NCBI RefSeq assembly: GCF_037055355.1
Contig: NZ_CP146350.1
Span: forward strand, 5,789,001 to 5,853,000
Length of the DNA stretch: 64,000 nt
Direction of reading: 5' to 3'
From: Streptomyces sp. DG1A-41
GTDB taxonomy: Bacteria > Actinomycetota > Actinomycetes > Streptomycetales > Streptomycetaceae
A program made the translations under genes and the position numbers. The notes beneath the pieces are model-generated. The model did not search any database and had not been told where the DNA came from. It saw only the letters and a program-made list of their open reading frames with translations. Below are positions 52,852 through 61,602 of this stretch, in pieces; the first letter of the stretch is position 1, and every line of letters begins with the position of its first letter.

Positions 52852-53973
52852 TCAGTGCGGCAGGCTCGCCGGGTTGCCGCCGTTCGCCTCGTAGCCCGCC
52901 ACCGCCAGTGCCCGGTACACCGCGAACTCCGCCGCGGGGTCGGCGGAGAGGGTCCAGGGGAGGGCGCCGACATGGCCGTCGATGTGCACCAGCTGGTTCA
53001 TGGCCTCCGCCCAGCGCTCGCTGCGGACCAGGAAAAAGACCAGCATGTGCCGCACATGCGCCAGCATCGGGTCGTCGGGGCGGGCCGAGTGCACCGCGTG
53101 CAGCGCGCCGTGGACCGCCTTCGTGACGACCTCGGTCTGCCAGAAGCTGCTGACCAGGGTCACCTCCGGGAGGTGCTCGAACACCGCGAAGAGAGGCATC
53201 GCCGCCAGCAGGGAGCCCTTGGGCGCACGGGCCGCCGCGGCCTCCGCGAACTCGTACGCCAGCTCACGCGAGCCGTGCCACTTCTCGCACCAGTAGTGCA
53301 GCGCGGCCAGGTGCGCTCCCATGTGTGCCGGGGCGCGGTCCAGGATCTTCAGCCAGAGCTGCTCGAAGTCCTTCTGCGAGTAGCCCAGCCCGCGGGCCAC
53401 CGACAGCTCGACGATGTACGGGATCGGGTCGCCGGGGGCCAGCAGCGCCGCCTCGCCGCACGCCGCCTTCGCCTCCTCCATGATGATCCGGAACTCGTCC
53501 GTCCCGGGCGTGGCCGTCCGCCACGCCTGCTGCACCAGGAACTCGGCGTGCACCGCCGCGCCGCCCGCGTCCTTGGGCGCCTCGGTCCGCCACACCCGCA
53601 GCCACTGCCCGCCCGGCGCCTCGCTCACCCCGCCGGGCCGCTGGGAGAGCTCCAGCGAGGCCGCACCCGCGAAGGCCTGCACACGCTGCCAGCGGCGCTC
53701 GCCCTCCGTCTCCGTGCCCGCCAGGAGCTGCTGCGCCGCGCGATAGTCCTGCGTGCGCTGCACCACGTCAAGGACGTCCAGCAAGTCCTGGTCGGGGCCG
53801 GGCATACGGATGTCCAGCTCCTCCTCGCGGACGAAGCCGTAGTTCGCCGGGTCCGCGGCGTCCGGGTGGTCGGGCGAGACCAGCCCGATCGCGGCACCGC
53901 GCCTGCGCCGCAGGAAGGGAAGCAGCACGAAGCCCAGCATGACCAGTGCGATCAGGACCCAGAGAATCTCCAT
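52852..53973 (-). CDS. Membrane-anchored hypothetical protein
   Basis: A 373-residue protein. One N-terminal transmembrane helix ([19 protein letters not shown], about 3-21) is followed by RRRR, which marks the cytoplasmic side, and a large soluble part. That part is alpha-helical with TPR-like helix pairs ([79 protein letters not shown]). I do not recognise a named family. It is divergent from the cystathionine gamma-synthase gene. Confidence 0.82.
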   Translation of the reverse strand: MEILWVLIALVMLGFVLLPFLRRRRGAAIGLVSPDHPDAADPANYGFVREEELDIRMPGPDQDLLDVLDVVQRTQDYRAAQQLLAGTETEGERRWQRVQAFAGAASLELSQRPGGVSEAPGGQWLRVWRTEAPKDAGGAAVHAEFLVQQAWRTATPGTDEFRIIMEEAKAACGEAALLAPGDPIPYIVELSVARGLGYSQKDFEQLWLKILDRAPAHMGAHLAALHYWCEKWHGSRELAYEFAEAAAARAPKGSLLAAMPLFAVFEHLPEVTLVSSFWQTEVVTKAVHGALHAVHSARPDDPMLAHVRHMLVFFLVRSERWAEAMNQLVHIDGHVGALPWTLSADPAAEFAVYRALAVAGYEANGGNPASLPH

Positions 53974-54135
53974 GCAACAAGCGAACCAGACCGCGCCGAC
54001 AATTGGCCAACCTGGGTCCCGAACCTGTGGAAAACTCGCCGAACCGCACCCGCCGCCCTTGGAAAACCCGGCTCCGGTGCCCGTGTCGCCTCGTCCCCCG
54101 GCACTCAGCGCGTCGGCGCACTACCCTCGGTGCCC

Positions 54136-55290
54136 ATGAGCGACAGGCACATCAGTCAGCACTTCGAGACGCTCGCGATCCACGCGGGCAACACCGCCGA
54201 CCCCCTGACGGGCGCGGTCGTCCCGCCGATCTACCAGGTCTCGACCTACAAGCAGGACGGCGTCGGCGGCCTGCGCGGCGGCTACGAGTACAGCCGCAGC
54301 GCCAACCCGACCAGGGCCGCGCTGGAGGAGAACCTCGCCGCCCTGGAGGGCGGCCGCCGCGGTCTCGCGTTCGCGTCCGGGCTGGCGGCCGAGGACTGCC
54401 TGCTGCGTACGCTGCTCAGCCCCGGCGACCACGTGGTCATCCCCAACGACGCCTACGGCGGCACGTTCCGCCTGTTCGCCAAGGTCGTCGCGCGCTGGGG
54501 CGTGGAGTGGTCGGTCGCCGACACGAGCGACCCGGCCGCCGTACGGGCCGCCATCACCCCGAAGACCAAGGCCGTGTGGGTGGAGACCCCCTCCAACCCG
54601 CTCCTCGGCATCACGGACATCGCCGCCGTCGCTCAGGTCGCCCGGGACGCGGGCGCCCGCCTCGTCGTCGACAACACCTTCGCCACGCCCTACCTCCAGC
54701 AGCCGCTCTCGCTCGGCGCGGACGTCGTCGTGCACTCGCTGACCAAGTACATGGGCGGCCACTCGGACGTCGTCGGCGGCGCGCTGATCACGGACGACCC
54801 GGACCTGGGCGAGGAGCTGGCCTTCCACCAGAACGCGATGGGCGCGGTCGCCGGGCCCTTCGACTCCTGGCTGGTGCTGCGCGGCACCAAGACGCTCGCG
54901 GTGCGCATGGACCGGCACAGCGAGAACGCCGCCAAGGTCGCCGACATGCTCACCCGGCACGCGCGCGTGACGAGCGTCCTGTACCCGGGCCTGCCGGAGC
55001 ACCCCGGTCACGAGGTCGCCGCCAAGCAGATGAAGTCGTTCGGCGGCATGGTCTCCTTCCGCGTGGCGAGCGGCGAGGAGGCGGCCGTCGAGATCTGCAA
55101 CCGCGCCAAGGTGTTCACTCTGGGCGAGTCCCTGGGCGGCGTCGAGTCGCTGATCGAGCACCCCGGCCGCATGACGCACGCCTCCGTGGCCGGCTCGCTC
55201 CTGGAGGTGCCCGGCGACCTGGTGCGGCTGTCCGTCGGCATCGAGAACGCCGACGATCTGCTGGAAGACCTTCAGCAGGCGCTCGGCTAG
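54136..55290 (+). CDS. metB: Cystathionine gamma-synthase
   Basis: A pyridoxal-phosphate enzyme that joins cysteine to an activated homoserine to give cystathionine, in methionine synthesis. It has 384 residues. It shows the family start [54 protein letters not shown], the cofactor region [14 protein letters not shown] and [14 protein letters not shown], and the cofactor lysine K204 in [12 protein letters not shown]. The end [19 protein letters not shown] is normal. A closely related gamma-lyase cannot be excluded by motifs alone. ATG 54136 is used; the ribosome-binding sequence is poor. Confidence 0.9.
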   Translation: MSDRHISQHFETLAIHAGNTADPLTGAVVPPIYQVSTYKQDGVGGLRGGYEYSRSANPTRAALEENLAALEGGRRGLAFASGLAAEDCLLRTLLSPGDHVVIPNDAYGGTFRLFAKVVARWGVEWSVADTSDPAAVRAAITPKTKAVWVETPSNPLLGITDIAAVAQVARDAGARLVVDNTFATPYLQQPLSLGADVVVHSLTKYMGGHSDVVGGALITDDPDLGEELAFHQNAMGAVAGPFDSWLVLRGTKTLAVRMDRHSENAAKVADMLTRHARVTSVLYPGLPEHPGHEVAAKQMKSFGGMVSFRVASGEEAAVEICNRAKVFTLGESLGGVESLIEHPGRMTHASVAGSLLEVPGDLVRLSVGIENADDLLEDLQQALG

Positions 55291-55305
55291 GACGCCCCGG
55301 CGGGG

Positions 55306-55557
55306 TCACCAGCCGGTGAGGGGTGGAGTCGTGTCCGACGGCGGCTCCACCCACGGGCGGGCGCTCAGCGCCCACACGGTGAACGCCACGGCCGCCGCGA
55401 ACACCAGCAGCCACAGCAGGCGCCGCGCGACCGTCCTGCGCCGCAGCATCCGGCCGCCCCGGCGCACCGCCTCCGTGTGGATCTCGGGCGGCACGGACGG
55501 CGACGACGCCTGCTCCAGCAGCCGCCGAACGGCCGCCTCACGGTCGTTCCCTCTCAT
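55306..55557 (-). CDS. Small single-pass membrane protein
   Basis: An 83-residue protein. A charged N-terminus (RGNDREAAVRRLLEQASSPSVPPEIHTEAVRRGGRMLRRRTVARR) precedes one transmembrane helix (LLWLLVFAAAVAFTVWAL, about 46-64) and a short outer tail. It follows the sigma-like gene on the same strand by 76 bases. A cytoplasmic peptide plus one helix next to a sigma-like gene could be a reduced anti-sigma factor, but no anti-sigma motif is visible. ATG 55557; a longer frame starts at 55590. Confidence 0.7.
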   Translation of the reverse strand: MRGNDREAAVRRLLEQASSPSVPPEIHTEAVRRGGRMLRRRTVARRLLWLLVFAAAVAFTVWALSARPWVEPPSDTTPPLTGW

Positions 55558-55589
55558 GCCCGCCTCCGCTCGCCGGGACGGCGCTCGCA

Positions 55590-55634
55590 CTCACCGAGGC
55601 GGCTCTCACCGAGGCGGCTCCGGCCGAGGGGGCT
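55590..55634. repeat. Three 15-base tandem units
   Basis: CTCACCGAGGCGGCT occurs twice in direct succession (55590-55619), followed by a third, diverged copy (55620-55634) that runs into the sigma-like gene's stop. It lies in the short spacer between two same-strand genes. Confidence 0.7.
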
Positions 55635-56137
55635 CATGACGGCACCGCCTTCGCGGCCGTCGCCGTCGGCGCCGGGCCCCGCGAGCGGTGCAGCAGGGTC
55701 GTCGTCGCCCGGTGGCGGATGGCCCGTACGCGCTCCGTGGACAGGCCGAGCAGGGCCGCCGTCTGCTCCTCGGCGACGCCTTCGTAGAGCCGGAGCACCA
55801 GGATCAGGCGCTCCTGCGGGGTGAGCGGGGCCAGGGGACTCGCCGGATGCGGTCGGGAGCGGCCGAGACCGCCGTAGTGGTGCCAGGCGCCGCGCGCGAA
55901 GCGGGTGGCCAGGTACTGCCGCGTGCGGTCGTACGGATCCTCGCCGCGCAGCCGGTCCCAGCACGCGTACGTGTGCGCCAGCGACAGGGTCAGCAGGCGT
56001 CGCGCGCGGGGGTTGTCGTCCGGGGCCTCCGCGGTGAGCAGGGTCGCGGTGTGCAGCAGCCGCCCGGCCGCGCCCGCGACGAACGCCTCGAACTCCCGGG
56101 CTCGACGGGTTGCCCGGGACGCATGCCGTTGTCGCAT
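55634..56137 (-). CDS. Sigma-factor-like regulator (SigE-type ECF)
   Basis: A 167-residue protein with a sigma region-2-like part (REFEAFVAGAAGRLLHTATLLT, with YACWDRL and YLATRFARGAWH) and a clear region-4 helix-turn-helix (LTPQERLILVLRLYEGVAEEQTAALLGLSTERVRAIRHRATTTLL). It is shorter than SigQ-type factors and the region-2 core is degenerate, so it may be a weak sigma factor or a regulator derived from one. ATG 56137 has GGGAGG 4 bases upstream, which decides against the longer frame to 56224. Confidence 0.8.
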   Translation of the reverse strand: MRQRHASRATRRAREFEAFVAGAAGRLLHTATLLTAEAPDDNPRARRLLTLSLAHTYACWDRLRGEDPYDRTRQYLATRFARGAWHHYGGLGRSRPHPASPLAPLTPQERLILVLRLYEGVAEEQTAALLGLSTERVRAIRHRATTTLLHRSRGPAPTATAAKAVPS

Positions 56138-56439
56138 CGCGCCTCCCGCCCGACGGCGACCCTGAGGATGCGGGCCCGGCCGGGTACGGCGCGACGGCCG
56201 CGTACGACGGGCACCCGGTCTCATATCAGGCCAGGGGCGGCCCCGCGGTCAAGAGCCGCGCACCGGGTCGGGACGGCGGATGCCCGGCCGGCCCGTCGCC
56301 GAGCCCCCCGGACCCGGCCGCCACTGCCACACGAGCGTCGCGCCCGCCCCCTCCGTCTGCCACGCGCGCGTGGTGGGCACGTTCCGTGCGGGCGGCCCCT
56401 GGAGCGTGAACGGCGCTCGGAAGCCGCGTCGTACGGTGT

Positions 56440-56964
56440 TCAGGACGGCGACTGCGCCTCGGGCCCCGGTACCCCGGACGCTGCCATGCGGGCGGACAAC
56501 GCGCTGTTGAAGCGCGTGAGGAGCGAGCAGAACGCCTCGCGCTCCTCCGGCTCCCAGTCCTCGGTCAGCTCGGCCATCAACTGCCGCCGCGACGAGCGAA
56601 CTTCCTCCAGCCGCGCCTGCCCGCGCGGGGACAGCTGGAGGACCACCGCCCGCCCGTCCTCGGGGTGCGACGTGCGCTTGACCAGGCCGGTGTCGACGAG
56701 CGGAGCCACCTGCCGGGTGACCGTCGACGAGTCGATCCCCATGCTCGCGGCGAGCGCCTTGACACCCATGGGGCCTTCCTTGTCGAGACGGTTGAGCAGC
56801 AGGTACGCGGCGCGGTCCATGGAGTTGCGCACCTGCCCGACCCCGCCGAGCCGGGTCTGTTCCGCACGGCGGGCGAACACCGCCACCTCGTGCTGGAGGG
56901 TGTCGAGAAGACCGGTGTCACCGACGGTCGTCATGTCCATCGACATTTCAGGTGTTGTGGGCAT
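56440..56964 (-). CDS. MarR-family transcriptional regulator
   Basis: A 174-residue winged-helix regulator: LQHEVAVFARRAEQTRLGG, SMDRAAYLLLNRLDKEGPMGVKALAASMGIDSSTVTRQVAPLVDTGLVKRTSHPEDGRAVVLQLSPRGQ with the wing residues DGRAV intact, and a C-terminal dimerisation helix. It is divergent from threonine dehydratase across 145 bases, so control of that gene or of itself is possible. Start is ATG 56964; ATGs eight to ten codons later are alternatives. Confidence 0.88.
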   Translation of the reverse strand: MPTTPEMSMDMTTVGDTGLLDTLQHEVAVFARRAEQTRLGGVGQVRNSMDRAAYLLLNRLDKEGPMGVKALAASMGIDSSTVTRQVAPLVDTGLVKRTSHPEDGRAVVLQLSPRGQARLEEVRSSRRQLMAELTEDWEPEEREAFCSLLTRFNSALSARMAASGVPGPEAQSPS

Positions 56965-57109
56965 GGCCGGGGGCTCACTTCGTGGAGGGCTGGCTGATTG
57001 GGGGACAGGGTACGCGGCCGGGGCGAGGGCCGTACCGGTGCTGCGCAAAGCGGGTCTCGGAGGTTGGTCACAACGGCGGTTCCCGCCCGTGAACTGCGAT
57101 GCTGGAGTC

Positions 57110-58339
57110 ATGAGCTACAGCACGGCTGACTCCTTGCGGCCCGTCACCCTCGACGACGTACGCGGCGCCCAGAAGATGCTCTCGGGCGTGGCGCGGGTGA
57201 CCGCGATGGAGGGCAGCAGGTACCTGTCCCAACTGGTCGGCGCGCCCGTGCATCTCAAGTGCGAGAACCTCCAGCGGACCGGTTCGTTCAAGCTGCGCGG
57301 CGCCTACGTCCGGATCGCGGGTCTGCTGCCCGAGGAACGCGCCGCCGGTGTCGTCGCCGCGAGCGCCGGCAACCACGCGCAGGGTGTCGCCCTGGCGTCC
57401 GCGCTGCTCGGCGTGCGCTCCACGGTGTTCATGCCGAAGGGCGCCCCGCTGCCCAAGGTCAGCGCCACCCGGGACTACGGGGCCGAGGTGCGGCTGCACG
57501 GCCACGTGGTCGACGAGACGCTGGCCGCCGCGCAGGAGTACGCGGCCGAGACGGGCGCGGTGTTCATCCACCCCTTCGACCACCCCGACATCATCGCGGG
57601 CCAGGGCACGGTCGGCCTGGAGATCCTGGAGCAGTGCCCGGAGGCGCGCACGATCGTCGTCGGTATCGGCGGGGGCGGGCTGGCCGCCGGGATCGCGGTG
57701 GCGGTGAAGGCCCTGCGGCCGGACTTGAGGATCGTGGGCGTCCAGGCGGAGGGCGCGGCGGCGTATCCGCCCTCACTGGCGGCGGGCCGGCCCGTCACGG
57801 TCGAGAACCCGGCGACGATGGCCGACGGCATCAAGGTCGGGCGGCCCGGCGACGTGCCGTTCGGGATCGTCGGCGAGCTGGTGGACGAGGTGCGCACGGT
57901 CAGCGAGGACGAGCTGTCCGCCGCGCTGCTGCTGTGCCTGGAGCGGGCCAAGCTGGTCGTGGAGCCGGCCGGGGCGAGCCCGGTCGCGGCGCTGCTGAGC
58001 GAGCCCGGCTCCTTCGAGGGGCCGGTCGTCGCGGTGCTGTCCGGCGGCAACGTCGACCCGGTGCTGATGCAGCGGGTGCTGCGGCACGGCATGGCCGCGC
58101 AGGGCCGCTACCTGGCCGTCCGGCTGCGGCTGACGGACCGGCCCGGCGCTCTGGCCACGCTTCTGGGCGTGTTGTCAGTGGTCGACGCTAACGTCCTCGA
58201 TGTGAGCCATGTGCGAACCGACCCACGGCTCGGGCTCGCGGAGGCGGAGGTCGAGCTGCACCTGGAGACGAAGGGCCCGGCGCACTGCGCCGAGGTTGGC
58301 CAGGCGCTGCGCGAGGCGGGCTACACGGTCATGGGCTGA
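57110..58339 (+). CDS. ilvA: Threonine ammonia-lyase (threonine dehydratase), ACT-domain type
   Basis: Deaminates threonine to 2-oxobutanoate, feeding isoleucine synthesis or threonine breakdown. It has 409 residues. The cofactor lysine is K61 in TGSFKLRGAY; other sites are AASAGNHAQGVALA, the phosphate loop GIGGGGLAAG and LSGGNVDP. It carries one ACT-like domain at the C-terminus (RLTDRPGALATLLGVLSVVDANVLDVSHVR), the catabolic-type layout, not the two-domain biosynthetic form. 2-Oxobutanoate also leads to propionyl-CoA, the substrate of the carboxylase at 27 kb. ATG 57110 follows GGAG. Confidence 0.9.
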   Translation: MSYSTADSLRPVTLDDVRGAQKMLSGVARVTAMEGSRYLSQLVGAPVHLKCENLQRTGSFKLRGAYVRIAGLLPEERAAGVVAASAGNHAQGVALASALLGVRSTVFMPKGAPLPKVSATRDYGAEVRLHGHVVDETLAAAQEYAAETGAVFIHPFDHPDIIAGQGTVGLEILEQCPEARTIVVGIGGGGLAAGIAVAVKALRPDLRIVGVQAEGAAAYPPSLAAGRPVTVENPATMADGIKVGRPGDVPFGIVGELVDEVRTVSEDELSAALLLCLERAKLVVEPAGASPVAALLSEPGSFEGPVVAVLSGGNVDPVLMQRVLRHGMAAQGRYLAVRLRLTDRPGALATLLGVLSVVDANVLDVSHVRTDPRLGLAEAEVELHLETKGPAHCAEVGQALREAGYTVMG

Positions 58340-58407
58340 CCGCCTGGCCGTTTCAGGAGCCGGGTTCAAGATCCTTTCGTCGCATGGAGCACGACGCGGA
58401 AATTTCG

Positions 58408-58436
58408 TTGCGAGACGCGATACATCGCGTTATGAT
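58408..58436 (+). promoter_or_regulatory. Promoter of the ABC exporter operon with embedded operator
   Basis: TTGCGA (58408-58413), a 17-base spacer and TATGAT (58431-58436), a strong sigma-70-type pair for Streptomyces. The spacer holds the perfect palindrome ACGCGAT-AC-ATCGCGT (58415-58430), filling the gap between the two hexamers. A protein bound there would block polymerase. The ATG of the first gene is 58 bases downstream. Confidence 0.75.
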
Positions 58437-58494
58437 GTGTTCGTGCGAAGCGTGACTCACCTGTCCGGCGATCCTCGAAGACGTGGAGACTCAT

Positions 58495-59472
58495 ATGCCA
58501 GGCGCCATTTATGCCGAAGGTCTGATCAAGACCTTCGGTGACGTCAAGGCCTTGGACGGCGTCGACCTCGACGTCCCCGAGGGCACGGTCCTCGGCCTGC
58601 TCGGGCCGAACGGCGCGGGCAAGACGACCACCGTCCGCTGCCTGACCACCCTGCTGCGCCCCGACAGCGGACGGGCGGTCGTCGCGGGCATCGACGTGCT
58701 CAAACAGCCCGACGCCGTCCGCCGATCCATCGGCCTGTCCGGCCAGTTCGCGGCCGTCGACGAGTACCTGACCGGCCGCGAGAACCTCCACATGGTCGGC
58801 CGGCTCTACCAGATGAAGGCCAAGGCGGCGAAGGAGCGCGCGGCCGAGCTGCTGGAGCAGTTCCACCTCGCGGACGCGGCCGACCGCCCGACCAAGACCT
58901 ACTCCGGAGGCATGCGCCGCCGGCTCGACCTCGCGGCGGCCCTCGTCGTCTCGCCGCCCGTGATGTTCATGGACGAGCCGACGACCGGCCTCGACCCCCG
59001 CAACCGCCAGCAGCTGTGGGAGGTCATCAAACAACTGGTCTCCGGCGGCACGACGCTGCTGCTGACCACGCAGTACCTGGAAGAAGCCGACCACCTGGCG
59101 CACGACATCGCGGTGGTCGACCACGGCCGGGTCATCGCCAAGGGCACCTCCGACCAGCTCAAGGCCCGCACCGGCGGCGAGCGCGTCGAGGTCGTGGTGC
59201 ACGAGCGCGAGCACATCCAGGCCGCCGCCGAGGTGCTCGCCGGCTTCGGCAAGGGCGACACCACGGTCGAGGAGCACATGCGCAAGCTCACCGCGCCGGT
59301 GACCGGCGGCGCCAAGCTCCTCGCCGAGGTCATCCGCGAACTGGACACGCGGGGCATCGAGATCGACGACATCGGCCTGCGCCGGCCGACCCTCGACGAC
59401 GTCTTCCTGTCACTGACGGGACACGTGGCCGAGGCGAAGAACGAGGAGAACCACGAGGAGGCCGCGAAGTGA
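58495..59472 (+). CDS. ABC transporter ATP-binding protein (DrrA-like)
   Basis: A 325-residue exporter ATPase of the daunorubicin-resistance type. Walker A is LLGPNGAGKTTT (about 36-47), signature TYSGGMRRRLDLAAAL, Walker B VMFMDEPTTGLDP and the switch His region LLLTTQYLEEADHLA. The C-terminal part RRPTLDDVFLSLTGH is the DrrA-type tail. ATG 58495 is chosen because GGAG lies 6 bases upstream; GTG 58483 is in frame. Its end overlaps the permease start (GTGA), so the pair is coupled. The substrate is unknown, probably a lipophilic compound or drug. Confidence 0.92.
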   Translation: MPGAIYAEGLIKTFGDVKALDGVDLDVPEGTVLGLLGPNGAGKTTTVRCLTTLLRPDSGRAVVAGIDVLKQPDAVRRSIGLSGQFAAVDEYLTGRENLHMVGRLYQMKAKAAKERAAELLEQFHLADAADRPTKTYSGGMRRRLDLAAALVVSPPVMFMDEPTTGLDPRNRQQLWEVIKQLVSGGTTLLLTTQYLEEADHLAHDIAVVDHGRVIAKGTSDQLKARTGGERVEVVVHEREHIQAAAEVLAGFGKGDTTVEEHMRKLTAPVTGGAKLLAEVIRELDTRGIEIDDIGLRRPTLDDVFLSLTGHVAEAKNEENHEEAAK

Positions 59473-60326
59473 GCGCCGTCACCGACACCGTGCGGGTCGC
59501 GCCGGCCGCGAACCCGGTCAGCCAGTCCATCCGGGACTCGATGGTCGTCGCGAAACGCAACCTGATCCGCATGTCCCGGATCCCGGAGATGATCATCTAC
59601 GGGCTGATCCAGCCGATCATGTTCGTGGTGCTGTTCACGTACGTCTTCGGCGGTTCCATGCAGATCGGCAGCAGCACCAGCGCCGTCGACTACAAGAACT
59701 TCCTGATGGCGGGCATCTTCGCGCAGACCGTCACGTTCGCCACCGCCAGCTCCGGCGCCGGTATCGCCGACGACATGCACAAGGGCCTCATCGACCGCTT
59801 CCGCTCCCTGCCCATGGCGCGCGGCGCGGTCCTCACCGGACGCACCCTCGCCGACTCCGTGCAGACGGCCCTCACTCTGGTCGTCCTCGCGGTGGTCGCC
59901 CTCTTGGTCGGCTGGCGCGTCGGGTCGAACGGCGACACGAACCTGGGCAAGGTCCTCGCGGCCTTCGGCCTGCTGCTCCTGCTGGGGTACGCGTTCACCT
60001 GGATCGGCGCCCTGATCGGCATGTCCGTCCGGACCCCGGAGGCGGCCACGTCCAGCGGACTGATCTGGCTCTTCCCGGTCACGTTCATCTCGAACGCGTT
60101 CGTGGACACCAGCCACATGACCCCGTGGCTGCGCCATATCGCCGAGTGGAACCCCTTCAGCGCCACGGTCCAGGCCTGCCGCGTGCTGTTCGCCAACCCG
60201 GGCCGGTCGCAATCGGACGCCTGGCCCATGCAGCACCCCGTGTGGGCCTCGCTGATCTACTCGATCCTGATCCTGGTCGTCTTCCGGACGCTGGCGGTGC
60301 GCAAGTACCGGTCGGCGACGGCATGA
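59469..60326 (+). CDS. ABC-2 type permease (DrrB-like)
   Basis: A 285-residue membrane partner of the preceding ATPase, with six hydrophobic segments. The N-terminal cytoplasmic part SMVVAKRNLIRMSRIPEM leads into the first helix (IIYGLIQPIMFVVLFTYVFG). It carries the ABC-2 motif DMHKGLIDRFRSLPMARGAVLTGR and FISNAFVDTSHMTPWLRHIAEWNPFS near the end. GTG 59469 overlaps the upstream stop by four bases. A 12-bp hairpin follows the gene. Confidence 0.9.
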   Translation: MSAVTDTVRVAPAANPVSQSIRDSMVVAKRNLIRMSRIPEMIIYGLIQPIMFVVLFTYVFGGSMQIGSSTSAVDYKNFLMAGIFAQTVTFATASSGAGIADDMHKGLIDRFRSLPMARGAVLTGRTLADSVQTALTLVVLAVVALLVGWRVGSNGDTNLGKVLAAFGLLLLLGYAFTWIGALIGMSVRTPEAATSSGLIWLFPVTFISNAFVDTSHMTPWLRHIAEWNPFSATVQACRVLFANPGRSQSDAWPMQHPVWASLIYSILILVVFRTLAVRKYRSATA

Positions 60327-60330
60327 CGAT

Positions 60331-60359
60331 GCCCCCGGCGCCGCGAGGGCGCCGGGGGC
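60331..60359. terminator. Terminator between the ABC permease and greA
   Basis: GCCCCCGGCGCC pairs perfectly over 12 bp (60331-60342 with 60348-60359) around a 5-base loop. It lies between convergent genes and has no T run. Confidence 0.85.
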
Positions 60360-60379
60360 AGGTCAGGACGTCGGCTGTG

Positions 60380-60877
60380 TCAGCCCTCGTACGGCTCGGC
60401 CTTGAGGATCTTCACCGAGGCCTTCTTGCCGTTGGGCAGCTCGTACTCCGCGTCCTCGCCGACCTTGTGGCCGATCACGCCGGTGCCCAGCGGGGACTGC
60501 GGGGAGTACGTCTCGATGTCGGCGCTCGCGTACTCGCGTGAGGCGAGCAGGAACGTCAGCGTGTCGTCCTCGTCACCGTCGAACGCGATCGTGACGACCA
60601 TGCCGGGCGCCACGGCACCGTCCGCCGCGGGCGCCTCGCCGACCTTGGCGTTCTCGAGGAGCTGGGTGAGCTGGCGCACACGGAGTTCCTGCTTGCCCTG
60701 CTCCTCCTTGGCTGCGTGGTACCCGCCGTTCTCACGCAGGTCGCCCTCCTCGCGCGCTGCGGCGATCTTCGCGGAGATCTCCGCCCGCGCGGGACCAGTA
60801 AGGTACTCAAGCTCAGCCTTGAGCTTGTTGTACGCCTCCTGGGTCAGCCAGGTGACGTTCTCGCTGGTCTGGGTCAC
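60380..60877 (-). CDS. greA: Transcription elongation factor GreA
   Basis: Rescues stalled RNA polymerase by stimulating cleavage of backtracked RNA. It has 165 residues from GTG 60877 (GAGGAG upstream). The N-terminal coiled coil has WLTQEAYNKLKAELEYLTGPARAEISAKIAAAREEGDLRENGGYHAAKEEQ, where DLRENGGY is the acidic tip. The C-terminal FKBP-like domain has SPQSPLGTGVIGHKVGEDAEYELPNGKKASVKIL. It is next to mca and the DUF4307 gene in an arrangement I recall from many actinobacteria. The longer frame to 60907 is less likely. Confidence 0.94.
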   Translation of the reverse strand: MTQTSENVTWLTQEAYNKLKAELEYLTGPARAEISAKIAAAREEGDLRENGGYHAAKEEQGKQELRVRQLTQLLENAKVGEAPAADGAVAPGMVVTIAFDGDEDDTLTFLLASREYASADIETYSPQSPLGTGVIGHKVGEDAEYELPNGKKASVKILKAEPYEG

Positions 60878-61056
60878 AGGTGCTCCTCGTAGGTACTGGG
60901 AATACAAAGCATCGCCCTACCCAGAAGCATGTTCCTTCACGGATGGGCGAAACCACGAGCCTAACAATTCAGGAGCGGAAGGGGGAGGACATAAGCCACC
61001 AGATTCACGTCAGCGCAGGTCAGGCGCTACGTATTCCGGGGGACTCCGGCGGGGGC

Positions 61057-61455
61057 TCAGCCGGTGTGGCAGCCCAGCAGCTCGGCCGTCGTCCCCGGGG
61101 AGGTCGTACGGAGCGTGACGACCTTGTCGATGCGGGTGGCGTCCCCGTCGAAGCGGAAATCGGCCCGGCCGACCTCGGCACCGTTCTCGGCCTGCGAGCG
61201 CACGGTGCAGTAGCCGTCGGTGCCGGCGTCCTTGCGGACCTCCAGGTGCACCTGCACGGACTCCTTGCCGGGCTCGAAGCTGATCACCTCGGCGCTGATC
61301 TCGTTCTGGGCGACGTAGTGGTAGCCGAACCAGCCGACGAGCCCCAGCAACGCCACCGCGAGGACGGCGCCGACGACCTTGAGTGTGCGGTCGGCGCGCT
61401 CGTCCGAGGAACGGCCGTAGCGGCCCTCGGGCAGTCGCGTGCTCGCCGTACTCAT
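61057..61455 (-). CDS. DUF4307 membrane protein
   Basis: A 132-residue protein: a polar N-terminus with LPEGRYGRSSDERADRTLKVVG, one transmembrane helix (VGAVLAVALLGLVGWFGYHYV) and an outer beta-rich domain (ISAEVISFEPGKESVQVHLEVRK, CTVRSQAENGAEVG) with two Cys that could form a disulfide (CTV and LLGCHTG). This matches DUF4307, an actinobacterial family often found between greA and mca. Function unknown. Confidence 0.88.
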   Translation of the reverse strand: MSTASTRLPEGRYGRSSDERADRTLKVVGAVLAVALLGLVGWFGYHYVAQNEISAEVISFEPGKESVQVHLEVRKDAGTDGYCTVRSQAENGAEVGRADFRFDGDATRIDKVVTLRTTSPGTTAELLGCHTG

Positions 61456-61602
61456 GATCGTCCTCCAGACGGGGCCGGAACGAACGTCCCGTAAGGGGGC
61501 CCGGGACCCGGTCCCGGAATTATTCGCCTCCCGATTCGGTCACTATAGAAGCCGCTGATTGCGCCGACGCACACAGGGCGCCGACTTACTGAGGATTGAG
61601 TC

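Noticed and set aside
51475..54135. The 1271-codon frame running into the cystathionine gamma-synthase gene
   Set aside because: Only the part from ATG 54136 matches a protein family. The upstream 887 codons are antisense to msrA and the hypothetical gene and cross the minisatellite.
53974..54135. SAM riboswitch before cystathionine gamma-synthase
   Set aside because: The leader shows no recognisable SAM-box pairing pattern or terminator/antiterminator pair.
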